A DNA stretch of 59,553 bases from Dimargaris cristalligena. Taxonomy: Eukaryota; Kickxellomycota; Dimargaritomycetes; Dimargaritales; Dimargaritaceae. Made by a program: the position numbers and the translations under genes. Below are positions 12,201-25,659 of this stretch, one piece after another; the stretch's first letter is position 1; each line of letters begins with the position of its first letter. The DNA lies in assembly GCA_027576995.1 (NCBI GenBank), contig JANBQC010000101.1:1-59553 (forward strand). Direction: 5' to 3'. The notes beneath the pieces were generated by a model. That model was not told the DNA's origin and searched no databases. It worked only from the letters and a program-made list of their open reading frames with translations.

Positions 12201-15200
12201 ACTCCCCCATTATTGGTGGAACAGATACCGCTGTACAATCGAAGTTGATATAGCGTTGTTTAAACAACCGTAGTACCTCCCTCATGACCCACCAGCCCTT
12301 ATCTAATGTATAGCCGCCGATTTCCAAAGAACCAACCAACTTTCAGACTTACCTATTCGCCCGAAAGCTATACTCCACGAAGTCATGTGGTATTAATTTG
12401 AAGAAACGGCGAGTAAGAGCAGGTATAAAAGAGAAGCGTGTATTTGAGTGGCCCAATTATTCGGTTTTATTTGGAAATGATCATAAAAAGCGAGGGGGTG
12501 TACATTTGGGCCCGGCGACCGTGTCACATTTCGGACCAAAAGGCAGCCCCCACATAATACCTGTATTTTTCGAACGACCGAGGGTAGATCAGTATGAATT
12601 GAGGGGGACGATGCTGCAGTGGTGTTGTAGGTCATGGCTTCTTCAACTGGAATCGCCGGTCCCATTGGAATGTGCCGCCAAACATTTATTTGGTATTCCA
12701 GGGACCCTGCCTTGGTATTTACTCGCTGTGCTAAAGTGCGTACAATTAGTATATTATGGATATTGAAATAGGGCAGCAAGACTGTGATTTTAATAGGCCC
12801 TCTATATAGGGTGGGTTCCGAGATTTATTAGCCGGTGGACCGTACCATTTAAAGAGTACCAAGAAACCATCTAATAAGATCATGGGCACTGAGCCGGATT
12901 TGCCGACACCCAGGGCGATGATTGCAACTGGCCACCCTAGTATAATGTACATGGCCAAGTCCTTAAATGGGGAGTGGTAAGTGCGGCTATCTATCCCACG
13001 GTATTGGCATGGTTCGCCCTAACCACCAACCAAGGGCCGCCGAGAGATGATGCCCTTTATTCGCAGTCCCCCCCCTACCATCCGCTCCCCATACGGGAAC
13101 GAAGATTGTCCCCAAATCTAACTATACTATTAACTATGTTTATGTTTATATTTCTATTTCTAATGTTAATGTTAATGGGCAGGTGGCTCGTTTCATTCCG
13201 GCGGGTCCCGACCCCGGGTGTGGCCGGCGTTCTTGCCTTCTATGGGTCGGTCAGATAAGCTCCCGGATTTACTGGCGCCTCTATCCGCATCAAGACAACT
13301 AACCTCCCTTCTCCATGCCATTCCACCAAAACCGCCGTACAAATACCAGCTATGCAGTCCCCGTGGGATATTCCCGCTCCCTAATCTTAGCCCCACTCAT
13401 CACTAAGGCATATCAGTTGGCCCGGTTCTCTATTAGGCTAACTTGGCCTGTCCTGCAGCTGGCGGAACTGCAGGACATCCATCATCCGGCTGACCCCCTC
13501 CCAACTTCCATTGTTTATCCTATTCCCAAGCCAGCCCCATCTTAAGGGATTCTCTGAAAAAGTGGGATATATAGATTCGGCCCTATCAACAATGCACTTT
13601 ACAACTATTATACATATCACACCACTCCTCCCGGCTATGGAATGGCCCTTGTGTGACCCACCGGAAATGTTAAGGGATTCTTGCCAGGTGCTTTCTTTAA
13701 CTGAGCTTCGCATGGCCCACCTAGAACACCGCGGCATGTGAAAAACAGTGCGGTATTTCAATTACATATGGCTTCGGACTAATCGGGGAATACTGTGATT
13801 TTGGGGGTGTGAAGGAGGTGATGGTGATGGTCCGTCATCTCCGCGATTCCTATCAAGTAGTGGCCATCTTAACCCGCTCACGACGAGCCGCCTTGGCGGG
13901 CCGTGGGGGCTCACTGAAGGACCAATGGCCTCAAAACCTCTTCACTCACCACCAGAACTTAACGACTGGCCATTACGAAAAAACATTAAATATACCCAAA
14001 TGAATTGAAAAAATGATGATCATTTCTACTTACCCCAGTCACCATTGTCTACGACAAGACTGTTCTGGTCTGGTGGCTTTGATCAGTTGCTGGGATGCAG
14101 TGTATCTTTAAGCCAAGTCTCGTTTCCTCCCATCTGGCAAATATCCCCAACCTTTCCCCCAATCCTTCTCCTCCTATAATGTCGTCGTCGTTGCCGCCAT
14201 AGGACGTTTCTCCAGAGAACACCGGTCTTATCTGTGAACCCTTTGGCACTTTGGTTTCAGTGCAACTTCTCCAGCTTGTACGTGGGAAACTCCCGGTTAC
14301 CATTCCCTCCCACTCTATCTATTGGTTCCTTAACCCTCTATAATATACACTGGTCTCTCCCGTCTTTACCAAAGGGATGGTCAAGCAGTCCTATTAGTCA
14401 TAAGTACCACCACCACTACCACCCGGAAGGGTAACGAAGACTAAGGGAGGCTAGAAGGATTAAAATGTAACCCGAATAAAAGCAAACCTACCATTCCATT
14501 AGCTAGGGCCAAAGTGCAACCCCCCCTCTCTCTCTCTTCCCCAATCCAACTGGTATACAATGGCGAAATGACCTTTCCTTTCCTTTCCTTATAACTACAC
14601 CTAGTCATAAATATCGCCCATTGGTGATCACTGACTAGAGTTACTTTTCTTAAATGGCTTAGATGTACTACACTCACTGAAAATGTAGGAGGTGGAGGAC
14701 CTCTCGCATAATCAATGATAGATGTATGAAGGTGGCGGGCAAGAGAGTGAAGCCCAAAGAGAAGAAGGGAAATGAGCTAGAAATGGGAGAGAGTGAGAGA
14801 AAGAAAGGGTATAACCAACCGGTGTAACCCAACTAACGTCGACGCACCTTGGCTACTAGCGCCCCCTTTACCACAATTAGACATTGGTAACCATGGATCA
14901 GCCCGATAAGCGCTTGACTAACCCGGAAAATAAAACCGACCCAATATCACCCAACCCCTCACCACCACCACCACCACTACCCCCGCCTCTTTATGGCAAT
15001 TCTCAACCCACGGGTCGTATCAATATCTATAGAGGCAATGGCCGATATACTATTATTATTGTTGTTGTTTTTGGCAGTCCGTGATCGCGCCTGAATAATG
15101 CATAAACTCAGCTCTCACACCTACCTCTTTTTGAATCCCTGCTCCATTATAAGTGAAGACCTTCGGAGTAGCTCAGTTATCACGTCGACAGTCGGCTTTA

Positions 15201-15889
15201 CGTGGTGATGTCAACGAATGGAAATAGAGCAACCAAGGCCGGGTACAGGATGCTGTCGTTAATGAGTGTCTTTCGTGCGCATTCTAGTAAGGCACAAAAA
15301 AGATTTCGTAAGCAGGGGTTTCTAAACCATGGGTCAACCAATAATTTTATAAAATAAAGTATGCAGTAGTATGTAATCAAACGCATAGTATGAGTATTAA
15401 GTAAAGGTTACATATAAAAATAACAACAAATGTACTATAACAAGCACATAATTAGAGCCGCCAACGAACATGGTATTATTGAGTACATACTAATTTATCA
15501 GTTGGCGATAATAATAGGAATTATATTTTTTTTTAAAAAAAAACGGTAACCAGAGAAAAAGATTTAGTGAAACGCGAAAATGAGCAGATAAACGATAATA
15601 ATGTCAATGAATAAAATAATTAGGGAAAACGAAAAACTAAAATAGCAAGCAAAGGCATAAATTCATATACAAGGAATACACAAACATATACCGCGTGAAT
15701 TGTTATAAAGTGGGAAAAATATGCGAGAAAAGAAGTGGGGGGGCCTGGGTGTAGAAATAGGGTATTACTGGCAGCGCGAGAGGGATGTGCAAAGAAGGAT
15801 TAAACCCGTAGAGAAAAGGGGCCAGAGGAGCAATATACTATGGGCGACAGGCGAAGGGGAGTAAATAAACAACAAACCCCCATGATTAA
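9277..15889. other. 6.6-kb gene-poor region
   Basis: No gene can be supported. Many open frames of 60-130 codons occur on both strands (for example 12393-12779 and 13438-13761), but they overlap each other in opposing frames, lack recognisable domains and have no convincing splice partners. It also contains a TA microsatellite (9795-9820), C- and T-rich tracts (11711-11720) and an AT-rich part at 15.4-15.7 kb next to the Set2 3' end. Decayed genes may be present near 13.2-14.4 kb but were not identifiable. Confidence 0.5.
9795..9820. repeat. TA microsatellite
   Basis: About 13 uninterrupted TA dinucleotides upstream of the bHLH gene. Similar tracts recur through the window. Confidence 0.95.
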
Positions 15890-18800
15890 CTAAAAAGGCG
15901 AATAAGAGATGGAATCCGACATTGTGTTTGCCGGAGTCGACGCTGATGTGGATGCAGCCGTCGAATGATCCGAAGTCGCAGTTGGCGTTGTGGTAGCCAC
16001 CCCACCTCCACCACACCCCGCTTGGCTCAACGATTTCGTGGCGTATTCCTCCACAAATTTCTTCATTTTCATTTTCTTAGCCGTCGGCATATCGGTCAAT
16101 CGACTGAAATTGAACGACGGCGACCGGTATTCCTTTTCGAGGAGAATTTGGGTGATTTTACGGGCCATTTTCTTGAACGGTTCCTTATCCAGCTGGGTCT
16201 TGAACCTGCTGAGCGCCTTGGTCACTACCGCCGCCACCGCTTCCTTAACCGCCAATTCGTTTTCGGAGGTTTTAGGGCCCCCGTTGGCTGCCCCGGCCGA
16301 CGTGGATGAGGAGATAGTCCGGCTAGCACCCGAGTGGTGATGGTGCTTGGAAGACTTGCTCGAACTTCCGTCCACTTTAGTCGACGCCGATGCCGATGTG
16401 GACCCATGGTGATGACGTTTATCTCCAGACCCACCCAATTTGGTTGGACCCGCAGCATCATTATCAGCATCGGCATCGGTGTGCTTATTCTTATCCCCCT
16501 CTCCCGACTGCTTCAATGACTGGCTACTGGTATTTCGGGAGAAATTAAGCGTGGCGTTCCGGATAACTTCGTCGAGTTGGGCCCGGGATACCCCCTCCGT
16601 AGTCATATCCAAACACGGTTTGTTCCATTGCGTTTCTCCCGTCAAAATATGATAGTAGTACACCCGACCATTCGGTGCAGTCGTAGACCGCCAGTCGGGA
16701 GGCAGATCGGACGATGGTTCATCCGGCCCAGCCTTGCCTGAAGGTGTGCCGAGGCCAATAGTAGTAGTAGTAGTAGTAGTACCCGCCCCCATCTCCAGGG
16801 GAAGACCGGCGCGCTGGGTCTCATGTGGGGAAGGTGTATTCGATAACGTAACGGATCGGCGGGCGGGCCTAGTACTGCCGTTGCCACTACTGGCTGTACC
16901 GTGGTTTTTAGGGTGAGGGGAAGAATCCAGCAAAGGGGACACGGCTCGGTTTAAATCGGACTCCCGGTGGTCGCGGCTCTCTCCACTACAACGCCGGGAC
17001 CTACGGTCATCCCGTCCCGAAGAAGGACGGTACTGCTGGTATTCACCGCTACCGTACCGCGACGACGACGATGAGTGGTACGGATAATCAGAGTGAGGAC
17101 GATAAGACGATGATGTCCTCCGATTATCATCGGAGTAACGAGAGTCCCGCCGGGAGGGAGATGAGTGGTAATGGCTACGGTCGCGATCACGGTCACGGCT
17201 CCGGCTACGCTCCCGTTGTCTATCCCGATCACCCGATCCCGGTACATTGTGGCGATGATCGGTGGGTATACTCGTAGCTGAGCGAGAGGCGGAAGAGTGC
17301 AGACCAGATTCGTAGTGTCGATTGGATGGGGTTGGCATTGTGGTTGACCCCGGGTATCTAGAACGCGGTTCGGACCGATAACTGTCGTAGCCCCGACGGC
17401 CACTCAGACTAGTTTCGGAATGGGTTCGGTCCAGTGACGAACGATGATAAGGTGACGAAGACGATGTTACTGCCAGTGCGGACAAGGTCGATGTCGGGGT
17501 ATCTCCAGTAGTAGAACCACTACTGGTCAATCCGTATGCGATCCGTTTTTCCCGACCTGCGGGGCCATCGTTCCATTTTCGCTTGGGGGACATGAAACCA
17601 TCCGGGCCCAAATCCGCCGGAGATGACGCCCGACTAGCGGGGGTACGGCCGTCCGATTCACTACCGCCCCCTGCGGTGGCTGATTGATTCTTCTTGACCT
17701 TCATTTTAGGAATCCGGTAAACCGTCACCAGGTGCTTCCACTTATCAATCAGTTCGGTACACAGCTCCTGTACCATCGGGTCGTTGTCATCCCTAATTTT
17801 AAGGCTCTCCAACTGCTCGGTCAACTTATGGTCGTCAACCGTATTGCGTTTCGAGATGGGGAGTAGGGCGAAACATTTGAGAACTTCGGTGCAAATGTTT
17901 GTGTCGTGGGAGTATTCGAGGAGCAGCGATTTAAGTAGGGGGACTCCATGCATCCGAATGAAGGAGCGTAAATAAGCGACCTCGGTGGTATCCTGGAGTT
18001 TAGAGAGGAGCTTAAGGGCTAGGTTAGGTTTGCCGGCCGCTCCAATCATCACCTTGATAAACTTAACCACATCCTCGGGGCTGTTGAGACCTCGGTTGCT
18101 CGGGTGCGCGGCGGCAGGCTGAGGCATGGTTGGGTCGTGATATTCCTCATCGTCTTCGTGGACCTTGGCCTTTTGCCGGGATGAGATTTCCTGGGACTCC
18201 ATTTCTTCATCAAGATCGACTTCGCCCGATAGGGCATCCGTGAACTGGGGTTCCTTCATAACCCCGATGAATCCCTTACAGTTGGGTTCGCCGCAGAAGC
18301 ACCGTTGAGGGGCGGCACTGGGTTGGTTCAAAATAAAAATAAAATGATATAAGCACAACGGAGTTGGGCAGGATATAGGAGTTAGTGGGGTCCATAGCAA
18401 ATACATACCAGGGGTGTCCTAGGACAGGCTCCAATCAGCATCGGGGTGGGATAACTATCCCAAATAATGGACTGGCATAAACCGGCCGCCAAGTGGCACC
18501 TGGAATGGACGATGGCCACTGATAGAAAGAAGGACACTTACCCATAGCGAACGAACTTGTAGTCGAATGTCAGTTCTTTGCCCTGCGGGACTGGTTTTGT
18601 GGTGAAGATGCCCATGCGAAACCGGGAACCCACCACCCATTTCTGGACTTCGCAGTTGGGTGCACAGCTATGGTTGACGAAACGAGCGATACAGCCCTTC
18701 CGTGTTGCATCAATGACCTAGAAATTGAAAGTATCGGAAAAGAACATTCCCCTCGAGGATTCCCCAATAAATTAGATACTGGCAAACAAAACAATAGTTT

Positions 18801-20583
18801 GTGTGGGGAAGAGGGTGGAGTCGATGAGTAACGAAATGAGTATAATTGCCTAACGAAATAAAAAAAAACCTACCTCGTCGTTTCTTATGCTCATAAAGTA
18901 GTGGTGTTCGATATTATCCTGCTCGTATATTTGGGTTCGCTTGTTAAACTGCGTTTTGGAAACCACCTCGCCGATGTATTCCATGATAAATTGGCCACTA
19001 CAAATACAGATCGACAAAGCCACGAAAAAAAAATAAAACCCGAGTGAGAATTGGAACTGAGCCATGAATCCATCCATGAGAACGCCACCGGCGATTCCCA
19101 GTGTGGCAATGAACGCACTTGATAGATTGATGTGTTAATAGCGCCACTGAGCAGTCGAAAAAAACCTATATTAGAATAAAAGAAAATAGTCGCAGCCTAC
19201 TATAGAATAGCAATACGTACCTTTCTAGATTCTCGGCGGCAGCGAGGCCAAACCCTTTGAGCTGAGTTTTGATGAGTTTGACATTCGCATAAGACTTCTT
19301 TTGAAAACTAAAAAAAATCATTTACCGAACAGTTGATGGTGCATTATGGGACACGGTATTGTAGTTAGAGGGTGATTAGGATAAAAGGCCAATGCATTTG
19401 AGTCATCAAAGACTTGGCTACCTCACCTGGCCAAAACATCTATGGACAGCTCGAACTTAAAGGGACCGAATGAGTCAATCGATGAGGTTAAGAAAACCAA
19501 TATGCACTTACCGTCGGTTTTGGCAGTAGCCACCAACGGAACAGGCGTCGCGCTTGCATTCGATATATAATATCCGATTGATACAGTCTGACTGTTCGCC
19601 ACAAGCCATGGATATATCATCAACATCTATTGAACGGATAGGCAATAGGATAATTGTAAGCCAAAAGACATTCAATTGTATTAAATAATGCACACGTTGG
19701 TTAATTACATATTTGAGTATCCACCAGAATAAATATTATTTTTTCAAAGAAAAAAAAAACAGGACCTAACCAACACCTAACAAAGGGTCGGTGATGAATA
19801 TAGTGAGGCAGAGGGGTGTTAAACCCCGATGTACGTGAGGGTGCTAATGTGGCTTACCTGGATCAAATTTACACTGGCATCCCAGGGCCTCTTCTGCAGC
19901 CGCCTTCCCGGTTGCGCTACCAATATAGATATTGTCGGTAAGCAGTTCGAAAGTGTCGAGTGCCTCTTTTTCTACTTCGGGGGAATCATCGTACTCTGTA
20001 AGAGTAAATGGGTGGGTAATGGCACAGTGAGTGACCATACGTATAGGAATGCCAACGAATAAAAACAAAAGAAGGGAGTGGTGTTAAAATGGTGTGCGTC
20101 GACAATCAGTTGAGAAAAAATGAGTATAGGGTACACTCATTGCCATAAAGAATCTCACATGCGTGCGAATGAACGAGCTTAGTTAACCATTAAGCACATC
20201 AATTAGCGAGCATCCGGGTGCGGCTCGGACAGCCGAAAATAGTGCTAAAGTCACCAAATTAGTAGGGGGTGGTGTATGTATCGACCATATAGTCCCCGAC
20301 AAATATTTGCACCGAGAAAAAAGAATATCGGCCATATCGCTCAACAGGCAGGTTTGGTTATAGATATATATATATATATATATAGGAGTAATATGATACA
20401 ACCGCTCTCGGGGAATGGGCAGATCATGGAAGGTTTTGGCATGCAATTGAGCTTGGGACCTAAAGACCTAAACCACATTTAATCTACCGACATTGGCTAT
20501 TGCGGACGCTTACCGAATAATTTTGACGGGGACCCGGTAGGTGGCAGCATCGGACGATCGCTGCTGGGGGTTGGGTCCTCCAT
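15890..20583 (-). CDS. SET2: Set2 histone H3K36 methyltransferase
   Basis: Seven exons on the minus strand: 20583-20514, 19995-19858, 19626-19512, 19307-19221, 18997-18874, 18717-18542 and 18317-15890. They give 1045 residues with every phase consistent. Order of domains: AWS zinc-binding region (CQCKFDP, CGEQSDCINR, CSVGGYCQNR), SET domain (EYIGEVV, RFVNHSCAPNCEVQKW, KELTFDYKFVRYG), and post-SET (CFCGEPNCKGFIG, about 241-253). Next come a TFIIS-like helical region (about 312-442), a long Ser/Arg-rich linker with RERSRSRDRDRDRS, a WW domain (PPDWRSTTAPNGRVYYYH, about 776-808) and a C-terminal SRI domain (about 919-1000) that in Set2 proteins binds the phosphorylated CTD of RNA polymerase II. 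This is the complete Set2 architecture. It is longer than yeast Set2 (733) because of the linker. The role is co-transcriptional H3K36 methylation in the nucleus. The start MEDPTPSSDRP is the least certain part. Confidence 0.95.
20363..20384. repeat. TA microsatellite in Set2 intron 1
   Basis: About ten TA units inside the first intron (19996-20513) of the Set2 gene. Confidence 0.9.
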
Positions 20584-23557
20584 GGTATGATTGGGGGAAA
20601 CGCTACAAATGGGTCTGGGTAAAAGCTGCTATGGATGTTTGGCCCGCGTATGGAATGCAAAGGGGTGGAAGGGAACTTCGTGCGTGTGTGTTTTTTTTTC
20701 TTCCGGTTGGATCGAGTCGAGTAAGTGTGCCGATGGAAGCCGAAGGGACAATGGCACTGAAGGCCAATGGGCTGGTTGTAATTAAGTAAACGCGAAGAAA
20801 ATTGGGTATGAGAGGAAGTCTCGGACACTTTGCAAGCAAACGGTGGTTGATTTTGGTGTCGTTAATTTCGGGGTAAATCAGTGCAGGTAGAGAAGGTCAC
20901 GCGCCAGGCAGAAATGGGGAAGGAAGAATATAATAAATAAAGAGAAGGTAAGCGCAGTAAAAGGTGGAGGTGAGATGTGCTCAATGTGACTAAAGGGAGA
21001 GATGATGAGCGAAATATATTGAACACGACCAAACTTTTGGGTTCCTATCACTAATATCTCGCGTGTTATTCGACCAGTACTAATGGTGGAGCAAAAAAAA
21101 AACAATCAAGCCTTATGAGTAAGGAGGGGGGCACAGCCCAGTGCAAAGGTAAAAGGGCTGAGAAAGTAGCCCCATAGGTGAAACTGCCCTCCCACTGCCT
21201 CCGCCTATAGGAAAGATATCTCTTACGGGCTTCAGTAATGTATACCATCTATGCGTATGGCGTATATTGTATATTATAGTTGCACGAGAGTGAATTAGGA
21301 AATAGGTATATAATCTAGGCGGAGAAAAGAGGAGGAGGACCAGGTAGGTATGGTCCAATCACCAGGCACCACAGCGAGAGGCTCGGATACCTTTTGGCTG
21401 GTTTGCTCGGCTTTAACCAGTTAAGGGGATGCCGAGTTTTAGGCAAAACACTTTAGGAGCTGATAATTGCCGTGCAATACCACACCACCCCTAGCCATGT
21501 AGTTCAGGGGTACCACCACACCTTAGTGCATGGACGCCGCCCATCACTATAGTCTAAGGGCTTTTTAAAACGATTATGCGGCCAGCTATTCAATAGAACC
21601 ACTTACTTAAGCTGGCCAACATCCTGGGACATACAGTAAATGAAGGTTTTTCGAGGGTTTAATGTAGGGTTCAGACAGCAATCCTAGAGAAAATCGCAAA
21701 GGGTTTATTGTGTGGGGATGCTCTCCGGTCACGACATACTGGAGACTAGAAGGCACAGTGCTGAATGAGATATATAGAGTAAGCCGCGACAGTAGGGGTG
21801 GGTGTCAACCAAAACCATGGCCAACGAAGCATTGGGAGGTGGAAAAGTAAAGGTAAATAGGTAAGCGATGCTTTACCCTCCCGGCTTCGCAAGTACTACT
21901 GTATACATGCACTTAGGAGCTACGTGGGGTGGTTTGAATGTCGGACCTTTTCGAAAAACTGACAGGGGGAGAGTACCTATGCTGGCCAAGAGGAATGCAT
22001 AAAACCCCTCTAGCCGGGTTTACTAGGTGGTACCGACCGTATAGTTCGGAAGTAGACAGCAGTGATACTACTCTACACCCATTGAAGCCGGTGGGAGGAG
22101 TAGTACTTACCGTATTAGCCTCGGTTGGCGGCCCCTCCTCGAACTGACGTGGGGATAGACAAAGGGACCTAACTAATTTACCTACCTATGGCCAAGGGGT
22201 TCAAGCAATGCAAGTCCCGGTCGAGCGTTAAAGCGGATAACAAAGGTATATTCCAGGCCAATGGTTAGTGGCTGGCGAAAGTCGCTTAGGCCGAACAAGG
22301 ACGAGAGAATAACGGACGTATAGAAAGAGAGCAGCAGACAACCAAGGCGGAAAGAGGGAGGGAAGGAGCAGGGTAGCACAGGGGAAAGGGTGTATGCGTG
22401 TGCATATACGGAAAGACGAAGAGACGCATATAGCCAGTCTATGGAGGTTGATTGTGAATGGGTCAGACAGGGAAGGTTATTTTTGGGCTTGGTTGTTTGG
22501 CCTTTCCCTCACTACTCTCTCTCTCTCTCTCTTCTCTTTCACCCTGCTCAAACGAGAGAGGCCAGGAGCCGCGTTGACCAATCCCATTCTTCAATGTCTT
22601 TTATATATATATATATATATTATATAGGTGTGTATATGGTGTGTGTACGCGGGGTGGTAGAAGAAGCAGCGACGACATTACTACGGCAGAGAGGGAAGGG
22701 GGGATCGGGCCAACTCCACACCACTGCGCTTATCTTTCCGTTCTCCTTGCGCCCGTTCCGACGACCTGCTGTTGCGCGTGGATTGATTTTATAATATGGC
22801 TCTGTCTCCCCACCCACTCTCACTCTCTTTCCCCTTTTTTTCACCGTCCGGTTCACAAACCCTCTCTTTACCTCGTCGCATGTCCTCGTTCCTTCGACTG
22901 ACTGACTATTATATTCTATTAGATATATATTCTATACATTGCCTGGCCATGTGTATTCGCTTCGCCCCCGTGCTCCTGCTGCCTGCCGTTCTTCCTCGTT
23001 GCCGTTTCTGACCTCTTGAAATACCGTGCTGATTCAACTCTCTCCTCTCCCTCACTCTCTCTTTCTCCTTTATTTATATTTCTTCGGCTACCCACCACTG
23101 CAACCTAACGGTGCCCTCCTTCTCGTCGCGTGCTGTATACTCCCTTCCCTTCCCTTTTCCTCGGCTCCAACCTCACTGCTTTCTTTCCCTTTAACTCCCG
23201 GCTGCTTCTGCTGCTCTTTTGCAACTATCCGCCCCGCTTGTGTTATGACCACTAGCCGCTGTTCCGTTGCCTTATTTTAGTCACCTACACCACTCCCCCA
23301 CCTTTCCGTTTCTTTTTTTCGGCCTACTGCTTACTTGCTTAGCCGTGGCCTGCCTCCATCACCACCACTTCCTGTCCTACTCCCCCCACCATTTGTTCTG
23401 TCGTCGATCCAACTTACTTTTGACTCCTCCTAGTATTTTCGGCCAGTTTATTGTTAACTTTATCCGTGTTATTCCCCCTCGTCCCACTCCAGCGACTTGT
23501 TAAACCCTTGACTTACTCTCCTGACCCCGGCCTGTTCACACCGGTCCCGCCAACCCA
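20584..23557. other. divergent promoter region between Set2 and PHD genes
   Basis: About 3 kb separating the divergently transcribed Set2 (-) and PHD-finger (+) genes. It holds no supported gene. A TA tract (22602-22626) and a CT tract near 22518-22533 precede about 700 bases of strongly pyrimidine-rich plus-strand sequence (22.8-23.5 kb), which looks like a promoter and long leader for the PHD gene. Confidence 0.5.
22602..22626. repeat. TA microsatellite
   Basis: About 12 TA units in the upstream region of the PHD-finger gene. Confidence 0.9.
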
Positions 23558-25428
23558 ATGGGTAAGTACTTCTCTCCTTGTCTCCAGGCCGCTATAACTA
23601 ACCCTCCGCCCCTTGTGGGTCTCCTCGACTTGGCATTAGGCCCTTAAGACGTGAATACAAGGGCCCCTGCGCGCTGATTCTCTGCGACCCACCACACTAT
23701 TTCACCTGTTTAGAAGGGGAAAAAGGCCAATGTAGACACTCTCCCCTTTGAAAACCACCACACCAACTCACCTTATATGTCCACCCTTGTTTTTCTCATC
23801 CTTTGACCTTTTGCCATCCGCCACCAAACCCGCTCTGGTCCTATGTTCCATTCACTTCCGTCCATATAGGTTCACGTTCTAATTCCTCACGACGAGGCCA
23901 CCGTAGTCGGTCCTACAACGCGGACATCACCCGCTGTGTCTGCGGAGGCGACCAAGAAGATGGCCTATTTATGATCCAATGCGACTCCTGCAAGGTATGG
24001 CAGCACGGCGAATGCGTCAACTTACCCGACCAGAAGTATTGCCCCGAGAGTTACTTTTGCGAAGTCTGCCGTCCCGAGGACCACCCGTACCTCATCCTAG
24101 CCGAGCCGGCCCCCGTTGGCACCCCCAAAACGGGCACTGCCCTAAATGGTGTCGGTCCTGTTCCTACGGGTCCAACCGGTTATGCCAATAGCAATACCAA
24201 CAACAACAACATCGATGATGACGACGAGTATGATGAGGAGGAAGAGTATTCCCTAGGCACTGGTAAGGTCATCTCCTCGTCCAAGCCCCGTCGTTCCAAC
24301 CCTACTTCCCACCGATCTCGTTCTTCCGTCACTGCCACCACCACTACCAACCCCTCCCAACGGTCACCCAAGGGCAAGGCCAAGGCCCTCCGGCCGCTGG
24401 TAGTTCCCAGCGAGGACTCTCTCACCGACGCGACTATGGCGTACACTAGCCTCGCCACCCCCCAAACGAGCTCCTCCACCCATTTCGGGGCCGCGACGGG
24501 CCTCATACAACCTCCAACCCAAGGGACCTGGGCCACTCCCACTAGCTTCAGCCAGTGCCCATCACCATCCCTGCCCACCGAATCTAAGCGGTCCTACGAG
24601 AGCGACTCGGACTTGTACGTGAGTGAGCACCAGGCCCGGAAACGTAAGGTCAACCGCTCTGATTCGGCCGCGTCGACCGCGTCCACGGTAGACCACCCTT
24701 ACCAGCACCCCTCACCGCCCGGTGCCGAGGACCCAGCTGTGTCACATACCAGCACCCCTGCCCCAGCATCCCCTAACCCAGGCCTGTCCACCACGCCCCT
24801 GCCACGGAAGCGACTGAGTTCCAAAAAGTCGGCCAAATCCAGTACCAAGAAGAGCTCGAGCAGTAGTAAATCCCGGAGTAGTCACGCATCTCGGCGAAGC
24901 GGGGAGGAACCGGCTTCCAAGGTTGCCTTGTCCACCCAGTCCGATCCGGGGTCCGCTCCCGCACGGTCAGCCACCACCGACTATAGCCACGACGAAGGCC
25001 CGCCCGCCCCGTCGTCCGTCACCTCGGACCCAGCCCCCTTTGTATGTCCAGTATCCTATCCTTCCCCTAAAATGACATTCCACGAAATGATCAAACGGAC
25101 CAACTACATCCTGGATTACATATCGCGGGTCCAAGTGAGTTTGGCCGAGCACAAGTCGCCCCTCCCCAGCTCGACCCGGTCCTCCCCTATTAACAGTGGT
25201 GGAGATACCTTTCCAGCCTCCCATCCGTCAGCAGCCATGGCCGACCCCGCCCCGTCCCCCCTGGACTCTTCGTGCTCAGCCATTCTCACCCCGGTGTCAA
25301 TGGGGTCGTCGGGTTCAATAAGTAGCGAGTCTAATTCCCAGTCATTACCGAGCGCGTCGAGTATGCAACTGATTGATATGCTGACCCGGGACTTGATTAG
25401 ATTCCAGGAAATGTACACTACTAATTAA
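23558..25428 (+). CDS. PHD-finger protein, Cti6-like (Sin3/Rpd3 complex)
   Basis: Proposed exons 23558-23561 (only ATGG) and 23870-25428, giving 520 residues. The donor is ATGG|GTAAGT and the acceptor CATATAG|GT, and the junction makes MGSRSNSSRRGHRSRSYN. The PHD finger spans about residues 21-70 with the C4-H-C3 pattern: CVCGG, IQCDSCKVWQHGEC, then YFCEVC. The DGLFMIQCDSC.VWQH arrangement is that of fingers that read methylated H3K4. The middle is Ser/Pro/Thr-rich with an acidic DDDDEYDEEEEY stretch and Lys/Ser tracts. Near the C-terminus, FHEMIKRTNYILDYISRVQ and MQLIDMLTRDLIRFQEMY resemble the conserved helices of fungal Cti6 proteins, which are Rpd3L/Clr6 histone-deacetylase subunits. An alternative single-exon start at 23803 overlaps the proposed intron. 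The assignment to Cti6 rests on these remembered motifs. Confidence 0.8.
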
Positions 25429-25635
25429 CTGAGCTATAGGCTCTCGCATGTTTGTCCCTACTGTGTTAATTTTGTTGTTTACATTCCCTGGTCGCTCGCT
25501 TCCTTTTCCTGGCTTAATCTTGCTCGACTCTAATTCTACACTCTCCCCCTTTCCCATCGCATCCACATTCGCTACACTTATCGTTTAGTTACATCATTTA
25601 TATTAGCCACATCACCATCACCGCCTCTTGTTCGC

Positions 25636-25659
25636 ATATATATATATATNNNNNNNNNN
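25636..25659. other. assembly gap of 10 Ns after a TA tract
   Basis: Fourteen bases of TA repeat are followed by exactly ten Ns (25650-25659). Another TA tract lies at 25710-25731. The fixed number of Ns suggests a scaffolding placeholder where reads could not cross the dinucleotide repeat, so the true gap size is unknown. Confidence 0.95.

Noticed and set aside
12393..12779. Overlapping 122-128-codon frames on both strands
   Set aside because: Both strands are open over the same bases, neither product has recognisable features, and no promoter or splice sites support a gene.
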